A stretch of 64,000 nucleotides of DNA from Thalassospira sp. (GCF_030690045.1 NZ_JAUYHK010000011.1:620001-684000); one strand, 5' to 3'; counted from the first letter of the stretch, positions 24,943 to 34,465 are shown. Translations and numbers: made by a program. The notes: generated from the sequence alone by a model not told the origin.

Positions 24943-26655
24943 ATGGCGATCATATCAAGCTGGAAAAATATGGGGATCAGGAAACGGTTTATGCTGGCAT
25001 CCGCCATTGGCGTGACGCTGGTTATTCTGGTTGCACTGACCATGATGGCGGTCACCGAAAAACACGCCATGGATTCCAAGCTTCATCAGCTCAGCGAAAA
25101 TGAACTGACCTCGCTGCATGCCCTGATCGTCAATGTCATGGCCGCCCGCCCCGATGACGGGGACGATATCGGCATTCGCGTTTTTAACGACTGGTTCAAC
25201 AGCCGCAATCAGGATTACCCCGGTGAACTCTGGTCCGTCTGGGGGCCAACCACACTGGCCTATATGAAAGAAGACGGCAGCAAGGAATTGAAACTGCCCC
25301 GCGACGCAATTGATCAGGAAGCCATCGACAGCAAGGAAATGGTCGGGCGCTATACCGATCAGGGCACTTATCGCCTGTCGATGCCGATTGTCCTTGGCGT
25401 CACCAAAGGCGCCGATCTGGAGGTCTGCCATTCCTGTCACGGTGCGATGGAAGCACAGGATGGCGACGTGATTGCTGTTTTGTCCTCCAGCCTGTCGGTT
25501 GCCCCGGAAGAAGCCAAAACCAACAAGTTATTATTTGGCATCATCATGGGCGGTGTTGTCATTGCCATTCTGACCGTTCTGGGCATTCGTGCCCTGCTGT
25601 CGCAGATTGTCGTCAATCCCCTGTCGGATTTGCGCAATGTGATGAATGTCCTGGCCGATGGCCGCACCGACATGACAATCAAGGGTACGGAACGCACCGA
25701 TGAAATCGGCCATATGGCCCGGTCGGTCGAGATTTTCAAAACCAATGCAATAGCCAAACAGCGTATGGAAGAAGAACAACAGATTGCCGTGCAGCAACGC
25801 GAAACCCGCATGAAAAAACTTGAAACCCTGATTGCCGGTTTTGAAAGCGTGATTGCCGGGATTGTCGCCGCCGTTTCCACATCGGCAGACAATATGCAAA
25901 ACACGGCCCGTCATCTGGTTGGTGCGGCTGATCAGGCCAGCAAAAATGCCACTACAGTTGCCGCCGCCTCCGAAGAAGCCACGGTCAATGTCAGAACGGT
26001 GGCAGAGGCCGCCGAACATCTGTCGCAATCGATTGAACAAATCGGTGAAAAAGCCCGGCAATCGACCGAAATCACCGCCGAAGCATCGCGCGAAGCCGAT
26101 GTTTCCAGCCACACGGTCGAAGGCCTGTCCGAAGCCGCTGCCAAAATTGGCGAGATTGTCAGCCTGATCAACGATATTGCCGGGCAAACCAATCTTTTGG
26201 CGCTGAATGCGACCATCGAGGCCGCCCGTGCGGGCGAAGCCGGCAAGGGATTTGCCGTGGTCGCCGCCGAGGTCAAAAACCTTGCCAATCAGACCGCCCG
26301 TGCGACCGAGGATATTTCAGAGCAGATTGCCGCCATTCAGGCCGAAACCGGCAAAACCGTGCAATCGATCAGCGATATTTCCAATGTCATCACCCGCATC
26401 ACCGACATCACCAATACGATTTCCGATGCGGTGGGCGAACAGGCCGAGGCGACAAGCGAAATCGCCCGCAATGTCGAACAGGCCGCCATCGGCACCCAGG
26501 AAGTCAGCAGCAATATCGAACGGGTCAACCACACCGTTGGCGAAACCGACAAATCGGCCCATTCCGTGTTGAAAGTGGCCGAAGAACTGGGGCAACTTTC
26601 AGCCAGTTTGCGCCACGAGGTCGATCAGTTCCTGAGCGGCATTCGCAGCGCCTGA
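24943..26655 (+). CDS. Methyl-accepting chemotaxis protein with c-type haem sensor domain
   Basis: Membrane chemoreceptor. Helix 1 at about residues 15-37; periplasmic sensor 38-195; helix 2 at 196-215; HAMP to about 270; then a long coiled-coil signalling domain with the hairpin tip [35 protein letters not shown] (given here by its central residues EAARAGE). The sensor contains CHSCH (residues 162-166), a covalent haem c motif, in a Tll0287/DUF3365-like setting, so it may detect redox potential, oxygen or NO. A GAGGG ribosome site precedes the ATG. Motor genes motAB follow after a terminator. Confidence 0.9.
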   Translation: MAIISSWKNMGIRKRFMLASAIGVTLVILVALTMMAVTEKHAMDSKLHQLSENELTSLHALIVNVMAARPDDGDDIGIRVFNDWFNSRNQDYPGELWSVWGPTTLAYMKEDGSKELKLPRDAIDQEAIDSKEMVGRYTDQGTYRLSMPIVLGVTKGADLEVCHSCHGAMEAQDGDVIAVLSSSLSVAPEEAKTNKLLFGIIMGGVVIAILTVLGIRALLSQIVVNPLSDLRNVMNVLADGRTDMTIKGTERTDEIGHMARSVEIFKTNAIAKQRMEEEQQIAVQQRETRMKKLETLIAGFESVIAGIVAAVSTSADNMQNTARHLVGAADQASKNATTVAAASEEATVNVRTVAEAAEHLSQSIEQIGEKARQSTEITAEASREADVSSHTVEGLSEAAAKIGEIVSLINDIAGQTNLLALNATIEAARAGEAGKGFAVVAAEVKNLANQTARATEDISEQIAAIQAETGKTVQSISDISNVITRITDITNTISDAVGEQAEATSEIARNVEQAAIGTQEVSSNIERVNHTVGETDKSAHSVLKVAEELGQLSASLRHEVDQFLSGIRSA

Positions 26656-26683
26656 TCCTGCCCCTTTTCCGTCTGTTACAATG

Positions 26684-26717
26684 CAGGCCCGCTTTTGATG
26701 GCGGGCCTGTTTCTTTT
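26684..26717 (+). terminator. Intrinsic terminator after the chemoreceptor
   Basis: CAGGCCCGC and GCGGGCCTG form a perfect 9-bp stem with an 8-nt loop, followed by TTTCTTTT. The chemoreceptor therefore has its own transcript, separate from motAB. Confidence 0.85.
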
Positions 26718-26863
26718 ATGCGATTTCCGCAACAAAGCTATTTACTTAACAATGACAACAAGCGAGGTTATCTTTGGAATGGCTTGAAACGGGGCGGATA
26801 CCGCGTTTTGGCTTGCTTGGGGACACTAACGGGCGTGCAGGCGCTTGGGGAATATAAAAAGCA

Positions 26864-27658
26864 ATGTCGTTTACGACGATCTTGGGGATTGTGTTCGGTC
26901 TGGGGCTGTTTATCGGCTCCATTTTTATCTCGACCGACAATTATTGGGTATTTTTAAGTCTTTCCAGCGCATTAATGGTGCTTGGCGGGACTTTTGCGGC
27001 CACTTTCATTGCCTATGAAACCCGGTATGTGTGGCTGGCAATCAAACTGATTTTCAAGATTTTTCGCGCCCCGCGCATGGCCCGCGGCCAGTTGACCGGC
27101 GAAGTCGGGCGCGTGGTCAAATGGGGTTATTTGCTGCAAAAAAAGGGCATCAATGCCCTTGAGCAGGAAGCCAGCCGGGTCGGCAAGGAAGAACCGTTTC
27201 TGGGCTGGGCGATGGAAATTGTCATTACCGGCTATAACGGTGATGAAACGGCTGAAATGCTGCACAACGCCATTGAAAACGCCTTTAGCCGCAATCTGGT
27301 GCCGGTGGATATCCTCAAAAGCATGGCGGGCGCGGCCCCGGCTTTTGGCATGGTCGGGACACTGGTCGGTCTGGTGATCATGCTGGATAAAATGGCCGAT
27401 GATCCGACGCAGTTGGGCGCCGGGTTGGCGATTGCGCTGATCACGACATTATATGGCATTGTCGCCGCACGGTTCTTTTTCATGCCTGCGGCCAGCAAAA
27501 TCCAGCAACGCGAAGAAATCATGCGGTTTCGAAATTATCTGATTGCCGAAGGCCTGATCATGCTGGCAGACCGCAAAGGCCCGCGCGCCATTCAGGACCG
27601 GATGAATTCCTTCCTTGACCCGGCAATTCATTTTAACATCGACAAATCGGCCAAGTAA
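26864..27658 (+). CDS. motA: MotA/PomA flagellar stator subunit
   Basis: Ion-channel stator subunit of the flagellar motor, inner membrane. Four hydrophobic segments are visible: two near the N-terminus (ILGIVFGLGLFIGSIFIS, SALMVLGGTFAATFIAY) and two after residue 150 (MVGTLVGLVIMLDKM, LAIALITTLYGIVAARFF), with a cytoplasmic loop in between. The short 264-residue form with the AAPAFGMVGTLVGL motif is like PomA/MotA of the small-loop class. Followed 23 bp later by motB. Proton or sodium coupling cannot be decided from this sequence alone. Confidence 0.9.
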   Translation: MSFTTILGIVFGLGLFIGSIFISTDNYWVFLSLSSALMVLGGTFAATFIAYETRYVWLAIKLIFKIFRAPRMARGQLTGEVGRVVKWGYLLQKKGINALEQEASRVGKEEPFLGWAMEIVITGYNGDETAEMLHNAIENAFSRNLVPVDILKSMAGAAPAFGMVGTLVGLVIMLDKMADDPTQLGAGLAIALITTLYGIVAARFFFMPAASKIQQREEIMRFRNYLIAEGLIMLADRKGPRAIQDRMNSFLDPAIHFNIDKSAK

Positions 27659-27681
27659 GACAGGCAGAAAGCACACCGTTC

Positions 27682-28371
27682 ATGGCACGCAGGAAACCCT
27701 TAACCCGACGCAAAAACGAGGAAGTCAACGAAGACTGGCTGGCAACCTATGCCGATGCCATTACCTTGCTGATGGCGTTTTTTGTGTTGCTGGTCAGTTT
27801 TTCCAAAATCGAAATTCCGCTGTTTGAAAAGGTTCAGGCCGGTATTGCCGATCAGATCGGCAAACGCGATGTGGTGCGCCCGACCCAGGTTCTGGAAACC
27901 GATCTTCAGGATGTCGTGTTCAATCTGCAAATGGACAGCGAGGTCAGCATTTCGACCGATGACGAAGGCATCCTGATCGAACTGGCAGACGGGGCATTTT
28001 TTCATCCCGGTTCGGCCAATCTGACCAATGACGGGGTGTTGTTCCTCAAGGATGTCGGTGATCTTCTGAAAGAACCGCGTTATCTGGGTTTTCAGATCGA
28101 AGTGATGGGCCACACCGATGACAGCCCGATCAACACCCCGCGTTTCCCGTCCAACTGGGAACTGGCCGCCGGGCGGGCGATTGCCGTGGTGCGGTTTTTC
28201 GGGGCGGTTGGCGTTGATCCGAACCAGAAACGCATGCGCGCCATTTCCTATGGCGACACACAACCCAAATTGCCCAACCTCAATGACGACGGCGATCCGA
28301 TCCCGGAAAACCGGGCGGAAAACCGACGCATCGAAATCCGCGTTTTCCCACAATATTCAAGGGTGTTTTAG
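27682..28371 (+). CDS. motB: MotB/PomB flagellar stator, OmpA-like peptidoglycan anchor
   Basis: Second stator subunit. One N-terminal helix with the ion-carrying aspartate (WLATYADAITLLMAFFVLLVSF) is followed by a linker and a C-terminal OmpA-like domain: FHPGSANLTNDG, EVMGHTDDSPI, NWELAAGRAIAVVRFF and RAENRRIEI. It binds peptidoglycan to fix the stator. 229 residues, on the short side for MotB, so the linker is short. Immediately downstream of motA; no other flagellar genes lie in the window. Confidence 0.92.
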   Translation: MARRKPLTRRKNEEVNEDWLATYADAITLLMAFFVLLVSFSKIEIPLFEKVQAGIADQIGKRDVVRPTQVLETDLQDVVFNLQMDSEVSISTDDEGILIELADGAFFHPGSANLTNDGVLFLKDVGDLLKEPRYLGFQIEVMGHTDDSPINTPRFPSNWELAAGRAIAVVRFFGAVGVDPNQKRMRAISYGDTQPKLPNLNDDGDPIPENRAENRRIEIRVFPQYSRVF

Positions 28372-28382
28372 AGGCCCTGCTC

Positions 28383-29210
28383 CTAACCGATTTTCAGCAC
28401 CATTTCATCGCGGGCCGCAAAGGCACCGGGCCAGACGGAGTGCGCCTGTCGTTCGATGTCGGCCATCACTGCATCATCATGGTCCGGGTCATGATGAAAC
28501 AACGCCATCTGACGCACGCCTGCCGACTGACACAAACGAATGCCTTCCTGCCATGTTGAATGGCCCCAGCCGACCTTGGCGGGGAATTCCGCATCGGTAT
28601 AGGCGCAATCATAAATCACCAGATCAGCCCCGGCGATCAAATCAAGGATCGCCTGATCGGGGGTACCGGGTACATGTTCGGTATCGGTGACATAACAGGC
28701 CGATTTCCCGCCATACTCAACACGGTATGCCGTTGCCCCGTTCGGATGGTTCAGGGGGGCGGTCCGCACGACAATGCCATCACCCAGATCGTCAATCACC
28801 TGCCCGGCGGTAAAATCCTCGAACGACAATTTTGATTGCATCGCCGATAACGGGACAGGAAAGGTCGGATTGGCCATCTGGGAGGAAAAAACCCGTTCGA
28901 CCCCGCCCAGTTCCGTCAGATGTCCGGCCAGAATACGAAACCGATTGGCCGGGTTATAGGCCGGAACAAAAAACGGAAAACCGTTGATATGGTCCCAATG
29001 GGTGTGGGTCAGGAAAATCGTCGCCGCAGAAACATTCCGGCGGATCAAATCCCGGCCCAGATTGCGAATGCCGGTTCCGGCATCAAAAATCAGGACATGC
29101 CCACCCACCCGCATTTCGACACAGGCGGTATTGCCGCCATAGACAACATGGTCGGGCGATGGACAGGCGATGCTGCCACGGACCCCCCAGAATTTGACCT
29201 CAATCGCCAT
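28383..29210 (-). CDS. MBL-fold metallo-hydrolase
   Basis: Metallo-beta-lactamase-fold protein of the class starting MAIEVKFWGVRGSIACPSPDH, a widespread bacterial type sometimes linked to cyclic-nucleotide phosphodiesterase or lactonase activity. Zinc motif THTHWDHINGFPFF (HxHxDH), IFDAGTGIRNLG, the later CYVTDTEHVPGTPD and FHHDPDHDD close to the C-terminus, where the last His/Asp ligands would be. 275 residues. Convergent with motB, 11 bp apart. Substrate unknown. Confidence 0.85.
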   Translation of the reverse strand: MAIEVKFWGVRGSIACPSPDHVVYGGNTACVEMRVGGHVLIFDAGTGIRNLGRDLIRRNVSAATIFLTHTHWDHINGFPFFVPAYNPANRFRILAGHLTELGGVERVFSSQMANPTFPVPLSAMQSKLSFEDFTAGQVIDDLGDGIVVRTAPLNHPNGATAYRVEYGGKSACYVTDTEHVPGTPDQAILDLIAGADLVIYDCAYTDAEFPAKVGWGHSTWQEGIRLCQSAGVRQMALFHHDPDHDDAVMADIERQAHSVWPGAFAARDEMVLKIG

Positions 29211-29284
29211 CTATGCCGTTTCCCGTCTCTGTTTTGTTATTGTGTCACATTATAGGATATAACCAGCCCCAGCTGTGTCGGACG

Positions 29285-30028
29285 TCACGTTTGCACGTTT
29301 TTCGGCGCGATATGAACCGGGCTTCCGATACTCAGACCAAACATCCTGTCGGCCCGGTCGCCATTGACCGCAATTTCCAGCAAACCAAATGAATTTTGAT
29401 ACACAAGTCCCTGCCCCAGCGCGACATCGCCAAAGGTCCTGACATGTGGCAAAGCCCGCCCGCCTGCCGTCACCGCCCCATCATGGGTTGCGGCGCGCAG
29501 GCCGGTCATCGCATTGCCATAGGCATCGATGTAAATGATTTCGGTCAGATCGTCGGGCCAGCCTTGCGGCCCGGCATCCCGGCCTGACAGTGCCATTTCG
29601 TGCCGTCCGACATCCAGACCGTCATGAAGCATGGCGGCCACCGGCCCGAAAATGTCGCGCCCGTGAAAACTGGGCGATACTGTATCGGGCAGCCAGTCAA
29701 TCTGCCAGATTTTCGCCCGTTGCGCCCGGCGGATCAGAATTTCAAACAGGCCATTATCCGGCCCGACAAACCATACATCATCACAGCGCACCATCAGCCC
29801 CTTGCGCGTCCCGCCAACACCCGGATCGACAACGCACAGGCCGATATCGCCCGGTCTGAATTCCCCACGCAAGGCCGCCAGCAAAAACGCCGCCGCACGC
29901 GGGTTGCGGTCCGGTGCATCCACCATCAGGTCAATCACTGGCGCATGCGGTGCCTGCCGCAAGATTGCGGCCTTCATCGCCCCGCCATAGGGGCCGGTGG
30001 TGCCAAAATCGCTGTAAATCAGGATCAT
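29285..30028 (-). CDS. SAM hydroxide adenosyltransferase (DUF62) family protein
   Basis: S-adenosyl-L-methionine hydrolase/chlorinase-superfamily enzyme; characterised members split SAM into adenosine and methionine with hydroxide or make 5'-chloro-5'-deoxyadenosine. The conserved YSDFGTTGPYGGAMKA N-terminus, VVDPGVGGTRKGL, FVGPDNGLFE and FHGRDIFGPVAA motifs are present; the C-terminal domain holds IYIDAYGNAMTGL. ATG at 30028 (MILIYSDF) chosen; upstream codons lack a ribosome site. Most free-living family members are hydrolases, so I call it that provisionally. Confidence 0.85.
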   Translation of the reverse strand: MILIYSDFGTTGPYGGAMKAAILRQAPHAPVIDLMVDAPDRNPRAAAFLLAALRGEFRPGDIGLCVVDPGVGGTRKGLMVRCDDVWFVGPDNGLFEILIRRAQRAKIWQIDWLPDTVSPSFHGRDIFGPVAAMLHDGLDVGRHEMALSGRDAGPQGWPDDLTEIIYIDAYGNAMTGLRAATHDGAVTAGGRALPHVRTFGDVALGQGLVYQNSFGLLEIAVNGDRADRMFGLSIGSPVHIAPKNVQT

Positions 30029-30094
30029 CTGCGCGGTTCCCCGCCCCGGCCCGGCTGCCATCGCAGGGCCGTTATTGCCATTCCTTTGACGGGC

Positions 30095-31474
30095 CTAGCC
30101 CTTGACATCGCAATACTGGCCGCTGCGTTTCAACGACGCACAGACCGACCGGGCGTTTTCACCGCTCATACCCGTCGCCAGCAGGCGGTAATAGGTGCCC
30201 TTGCCCGGAATATCGGCGCGTTGCACATCATGGGACAACCCGCCCAGATCATTGCCATACCGCCCGGTCAGCACCCGCCAGCCGCGCTCGGCCTCGGCGG
30301 CACTGCGATAGGATGCCAGATGGATGCTTGCCCCGCCGCTGCTTGCCGGTGCGGCCTGCACAGTCCCTCCTTCGGTCCCGCCAACCACACGGCGCGGCAC
30401 AGCCCCGTTTTCGGTTGCCACCGGTCGCACCGGGCGCACGGCATCGGTCGATGACGGCACCATGGTCGCCCGTGCGGGTTCGACAATCGCGGCTTCGACG
30501 GCACTGCGTTCTTTCTGGAATTCATCCGAGGTAATCAGTTTCATCTGGGCCAGATCTTCCAGCCGGGAAATCTGGCGCGCCGCATCCATCAGGCCCTGCG
30601 GTGCCGGGGGTGGGCTAGCGCGTTCACGCGGTTGGGCCGGCAACAGGGCATTCAGAATCCCGGTGCGTTCATTGACATGTTCCTGAACCGTAATCGCGCC
30701 CAATTGCAGGGACCGGTTCAATTGTTCAAGGCGTTGCTGAAGCTGGGTGGCATCGGGCGGCGGTGCATCGAGAAAAGCCGCCGGTGCGGGTTGGCTCATT
30801 GGCAACAGCGCCCCCAGATTGGCGCTGCGGCGTACTGAATATTCTTCGGGTGTTACCAGTCCTGTCGCCTGCAAGTCGCGCAAGGTTGAAAACCGTTTCG
30901 CAATCGCCTCGTCACCCGATGTCATCGATGATCCGACCGGGGATGTTGCGGTGCGCGTCGCTGGGCGGCTGGTTGTCGCGGCGTCAAAACCGCCGGTCGT
31001 GGTCCCCGGATTTGTGCCGTTCAGGCTAAGCGTGCCCGGCAGGCCGCGCTGCAAGCGGGCCAGATTAAACTGGGCGGCATCGCGCAACGGCCTTGGTTCG
31101 GTGCTGGTGGCGGAACTCATCAGGACGGTGCCGGGCGGATTCAGCGATACAACCGCCTCGTAACCGGCCTGTGCGCGATCCGGGCGATTGGTATTCTGAT
31201 AGACCACAGACCGCCATAACAGGGCATGACCGTCTTGCGGATTTTTACGCAGTGCCTCGTCGAAATGTTGTTCGGCATTCAGGTAATTACCCGATGCAAG
31301 CTGTTCGAGGCCCAGTGCCGTATGGTTGGCATCGGCAAAGGAGGTTGCCTGATCCCAGAAATCCTGATCAAGCAATGGCGCACAGGCCGAAACCAGTGTG
31401 GCAATGCCCAGAACGGCGAGTCCTCTGGCCCCCTTTTGCCATAAGGCCCCGGTTTCCTTACGGGCTGCGATCAT
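30095..31474 (-). CDS. Lipoprotein with TPR, three SHOCT-like repeats and SPOR domain
   Basis: Likely cell-envelope lipoprotein. Lipobox LVSAC gives a lipidated Cys at residue 31. Residues 53-112 form a TPR unit (GNYLNAEQHFDEALRKNPQD...). Three repeats at about 188-225, 243-279 and 296-330 share an L..L...G.IT..E....R...LLP pattern like the SHOCT motif; Pro/Ala/Thr-rich linkers separate them. The C-terminus (about 377-455) is a SPOR domain (ASIHLASYRSAAEAERGW ... GTYYRLLATG), which binds denuded peptidoglycan. Suggests a septum- or wall-associated role; unnamed protein. It is transcribed away from the gene at 31742 across 267 bp. Confidence 0.75.
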   Translation of the reverse strand: MIAARKETGALWQKGARGLAVLGIATLVSACAPLLDQDFWDQATSFADANHTALGLEQLASGNYLNAEQHFDEALRKNPQDGHALLWRSVVYQNTNRPDRAQAGYEAVVSLNPPGTVLMSSATSTEPRPLRDAAQFNLARLQRGLPGTLSLNGTNPGTTTGGFDAATTSRPATRTATSPVGSSMTSGDEAIAKRFSTLRDLQATGLVTPEEYSVRRSANLGALLPMSQPAPAAFLDAPPPDATQLQQRLEQLNRSLQLGAITVQEHVNERTGILNALLPAQPRERASPPPAPQGLMDAARQISRLEDLAQMKLITSDEFQKERSAVEAAIVEPARATMVPSSTDAVRPVRPVATENGAVPRRVVGGTEGGTVQAAPASSGGASIHLASYRSAAEAERGWRVLTGRYGNDLGGLSHDVQRADIPGKGTYYRLLATGMSGENARSVCASLKRSGQYCDVKG

Positions 31475-31741
31475 TGTGCCAATCCCCTATAACATCATGA
31501 AAATGAAGGAAGCATGTGCATCTTCACCTGTCAAGACAGCCCGTCCAGGGCCGAAAATGTCCAAGATCACAGTTTGCCGTGCAGGCAACCAATAATTCGT
31601 TAAAAGGCCTTTGTTATCTTCGTGCAGTTGGTTTATCCATCAGAACAATAACAATTATACAAAGCTCGAAATCTGATCCCTCGGGATGTTAATCTGTCTT
31701 TGACGCGCCATATGTTGATATAAAGCCGGTAAGTGTAAAAA

Positions 31742-33019
31742 ATGTTACGTAGCAGCAGCACACGCTCAGGGGATGTTCTTGTGATCGAACCCAGACAATA
31801 TGGACAGCAGGCGTTGCAGGAATATCTGCTGCTGGATTATGTCCAGCGTCTGGAAACGCGCAAATTCGGGCATCGTGCCGTGCATATCCATTTGTCGCGG
31901 TTAAAACCCTTTCACCGGCGCGATTACCATATCCGGGTGGCGACCAACACCTTTGAAAGCTATGTCAAACTTTATGTCGGGCGCATTTTTGTCCTGACCA
32001 ACAATGATTTGCTGTTCATCTGGAAAGACAAATCGATTGCCGATGTTGAACCGGCGGTCGATACCCTGCGGTATCTGTTCCGCGATGATCCATTGGCCCA
32101 GGATCAAAGCGAGGAAACCGGTTTTTGCACCTGGTACAATCTGAATACCGAATTTCAGGAATTCCTGCTGCTGTGCCAGCACATGAATGAACGGGCGCGC
32201 AAGATTCAACAATCGGCAATGGCGCAAGACAGCAGCGATCTTTTGCAGCCGATCAATGCCGATAACCTTGCGCAACTTGAAGACACCATTCATTCCGCCG
32301 ACCTGTCCGAACATATCCGCCAACAGCCGGTTTGCGTGTTTGGCAAGGGCGAAGGCCGGGAACTGCACCCGGTTTTTGATGAATTTTTTGTCTCGATTGC
32401 CGATCTGCGCAATGCCATCATGCCCAGCATCGATCTGGCGTCCAATCGCTGGCTGTTTCAGCATATGACCGAGGTTCTGGACAAACGGATGCTGAATTAT
32501 CTGTGCAAACGGACATTCCGCACCCATGCCTCGTCCTTCTCGCTCAACCTCAATCTTGCCACCCTGACCAGCAAGGATTTTGAACGGTTTGACGAAATTG
32601 TCCGCCAGAAATGGCCGGGCAATGTGATTATCGAACTGAACCAGGTCGATCTGTTTTCAAATCTTGAGACCTATCTGAATGTCCGGGATGATTTTCAGGC
32701 ACGCGGTTATCGCATCCTGATTGACAATCTGACGGTCGAGGCCCTGTCCTTTGTCGATCGCAAAAGCCTCAAGGCGGATTTTATCAAGGTCGCCTGGAGC
32801 CAGGAAATGACCGACAATGTCATCCGCAAGAAATACAAGGAACTCGATACGCTGGTGCAAAGTTCTGGCCGGGAACGGGTGATCCTGTGCCGCTGCGACA
32901 GTGCAACGGCCATCAAATTTGGCCAGTCGCTGGGCATTACCCTGTTTCAGGGCCGCTATATCGACAATATGATCGCCCGCCAACGCGCCGCCAAACGGGC
33001 GGCCAAGCGCCCCGTCTGA
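31742..33019 (+). CDS. Protein with degenerate EAL-like domain
   Basis: A 425-residue cytosolic protein. Its C-terminal part (about 285-410) keeps the outline of an EAL phosphodiesterase: IIELNQ (296-301) for the LELTE strand, LIDNL (326-330) for the DDFG motif, DFIKV (346-350) for DxxKID and FQGRYI (402-407) for the QGY end. The catalytic glutamates are gone (CRCDS where AEGVE is expected) and no EAL signature is visible, so it should not hydrolyse c-di-GMP. The first ~270 residues, including FKHRAVHIHLSRL-like RAVHIHLSRLKP, are not recognised. Possibly a c-di-GMP receptor or scaffold. Confidence 0.7.
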   Translation: MLRSSSTRSGDVLVIEPRQYGQQALQEYLLLDYVQRLETRKFGHRAVHIHLSRLKPFHRRDYHIRVATNTFESYVKLYVGRIFVLTNNDLLFIWKDKSIADVEPAVDTLRYLFRDDPLAQDQSEETGFCTWYNLNTEFQEFLLLCQHMNERARKIQQSAMAQDSSDLLQPINADNLAQLEDTIHSADLSEHIRQQPVCVFGKGEGRELHPVFDEFFVSIADLRNAIMPSIDLASNRWLFQHMTEVLDKRMLNYLCKRTFRTHASSFSLNLNLATLTSKDFERFDEIVRQKWPGNVIIELNQVDLFSNLETYLNVRDDFQARGYRILIDNLTVEALSFVDRKSLKADFIKVAWSQEMTDNVIRKKYKELDTLVQSSGRERVILCRCDSATAIKFGQSLGITLFQGRYIDNMIARQRAAKRAAKRPV

Positions 33020-33069
33020 GCCACCGGCAAGGCCCCTGCCCGTATTTGTCAGCAGACAGGGCAAGACCG

Positions 33070-34455
33070 ATGCAAAATGCTGGCAAGACCAGAACAAACA
33101 GGGTACAAAAGGGTATGTTATATGCCCTGTGCCCGACATGTCATCATAAATGGCGCGCCCCGCCCGGCAAGGATGCGGCGGCAAAATTCCCTGCCTGCCC
33201 GCATTGCGGGGCGACGGATGTGCTTGCCCATGCCGAATTACCCGATCTGACCATCGGGCATCTTGATTGTGATGCGTTTTATGCGTCGATTGAAAAACGC
33301 GACCGCCCCGAACTGGCCGATATGCCGGTGATTATAGGTGGCGGCCATCGCGGGGTGGTATCGACCTGTTGTTATGTGGCACGCAAATATGGCGTGCGGT
33401 CTGCCATGCCCGCCTTCAAGGCCCGTGCCTTGTGCCCCGATGGTGTTTTTCTGCCGCCCGACATGGCAAAATATCAACGCGAAGGTTTGAAAATTCGCGA
33501 TATGATGCGCGCCCTGACCCCGATTATCGAACCGTTATCGATTGACGAAGCCTTTCTGGATTTGACCGATTGCAGCGAACGGTTGGGCCAAAGCCCGGCG
33601 GAATGCCTTGCCACCCTGCAAGCCCGCATCCGGGCCGAAATCGGCATTACGGTGTCGATTGGTCTGTCCTATAACAAATTTCTCGCCAAGATCGCCTCGG
33701 ACCTCAACAAACCCTTTGGGTTTTCAATGATTGGCCGTGCCGAAGCACCGGGTTTCCTGGCGCCAAAGCCGGTGCGGATGATGTGGGGCGTGGGGGCGGC
33801 AATGGAACGCAAACTGCATCAGGATGCCATCACCACCATCGGCCAGTTGCAGGAAATGGACATCCATACCCTTCAGGGCCGCTATGGCACCATCGGCAAA
33901 CGGTTTTATTATTTTTCGCGCGGCGAGGATAACCGGCGGGTGGAACCCCATTCCGAACGCAAAAGCCTGTCGGCGGAAACAACATTCGACACCGATGTCG
34001 CCACCCTGCCCGAACTTGCCGCCATTCTGACCAACATGGCGGCCCGCGTTGCCCGCGATCTGGCGCGGAAAAACATCGCCGGGCATACGGTTGTTCTGAA
34101 ACTGAAAACCGCCGATTTCAAAACCCGCACCCGCAATATGCGGCTGACTTACCCGTCATTGCGGCAGGATGTGATTACCGAAAGTGCGATGACGCTTTTG
34201 AAAAAGGAAATTGACGGTACGAAATACCGGTTGTTGGGTGTCGGGGTTTCGGAATTATCAACGGCCGATGAAGCCGATCCGCATGATTTGTTTGCAGCGG
34301 ACGAAGACATACAGGGCGAGATTTCAGCGGCGGAAATTTCCCATTCCTCGCCAGTCAAACTGCCACGACCAACGATGGAACAATTACGCGAAAGCCTGAC
34401 ACGACCCTATCGTCTGCGCCTGCGCCAGCCCCGGCAACATCACTTTGAATTTTGA
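33070..34455 (+). CDS. dinB: DNA polymerase IV with N-terminal zinc ribbon
   Basis: Y-family translesion polymerase. Palm and finger motifs HLDCDAFYASIEKRDRPEL, STCCYVARKYGVRSAMP and IEPLSIDEAFLDLTD are intact, with the little-finger domain following. An extra ~50-residue N-terminus has two CxxC pairs (CPTC and CPHC), a zinc-ribbon seen in some alphaproteobacterial DinB proteins. The ATG at 33070 has AGGG 9 nt upstream; 33115 is an alternative that still keeps the ribbon. No standard beta-clamp motif is clear at the C-terminus (QHHFEF is the best candidate). Starts 50 bp after the EAL-like gene and may be cotranscribed. Confidence 0.93.
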   Translation: MQNAGKTRTNRVQKGMLYALCPTCHHKWRAPPGKDAAAKFPACPHCGATDVLAHAELPDLTIGHLDCDAFYASIEKRDRPELADMPVIIGGGHRGVVSTCCYVARKYGVRSAMPAFKARALCPDGVFLPPDMAKYQREGLKIRDMMRALTPIIEPLSIDEAFLDLTDCSERLGQSPAECLATLQARIRAEIGITVSIGLSYNKFLAKIASDLNKPFGFSMIGRAEAPGFLAPKPVRMMWGVGAAMERKLHQDAITTIGQLQEMDIHTLQGRYGTIGKRFYYFSRGEDNRRVEPHSERKSLSAETTFDTDVATLPELAAILTNMAARVARDLARKNIAGHTVVLKLKTADFKTRTRNMRLTYPSLRQDVITESAMTLLKKEIDGTKYRLLGVGVSELSTADEADPHDLFAADEDIQGEISAAEISHSSPVKLPRPTMEQLRESLTRPYRLRLRQPRQHHFEF

Positions 34456-34465
34456 TGCAGCAAAC

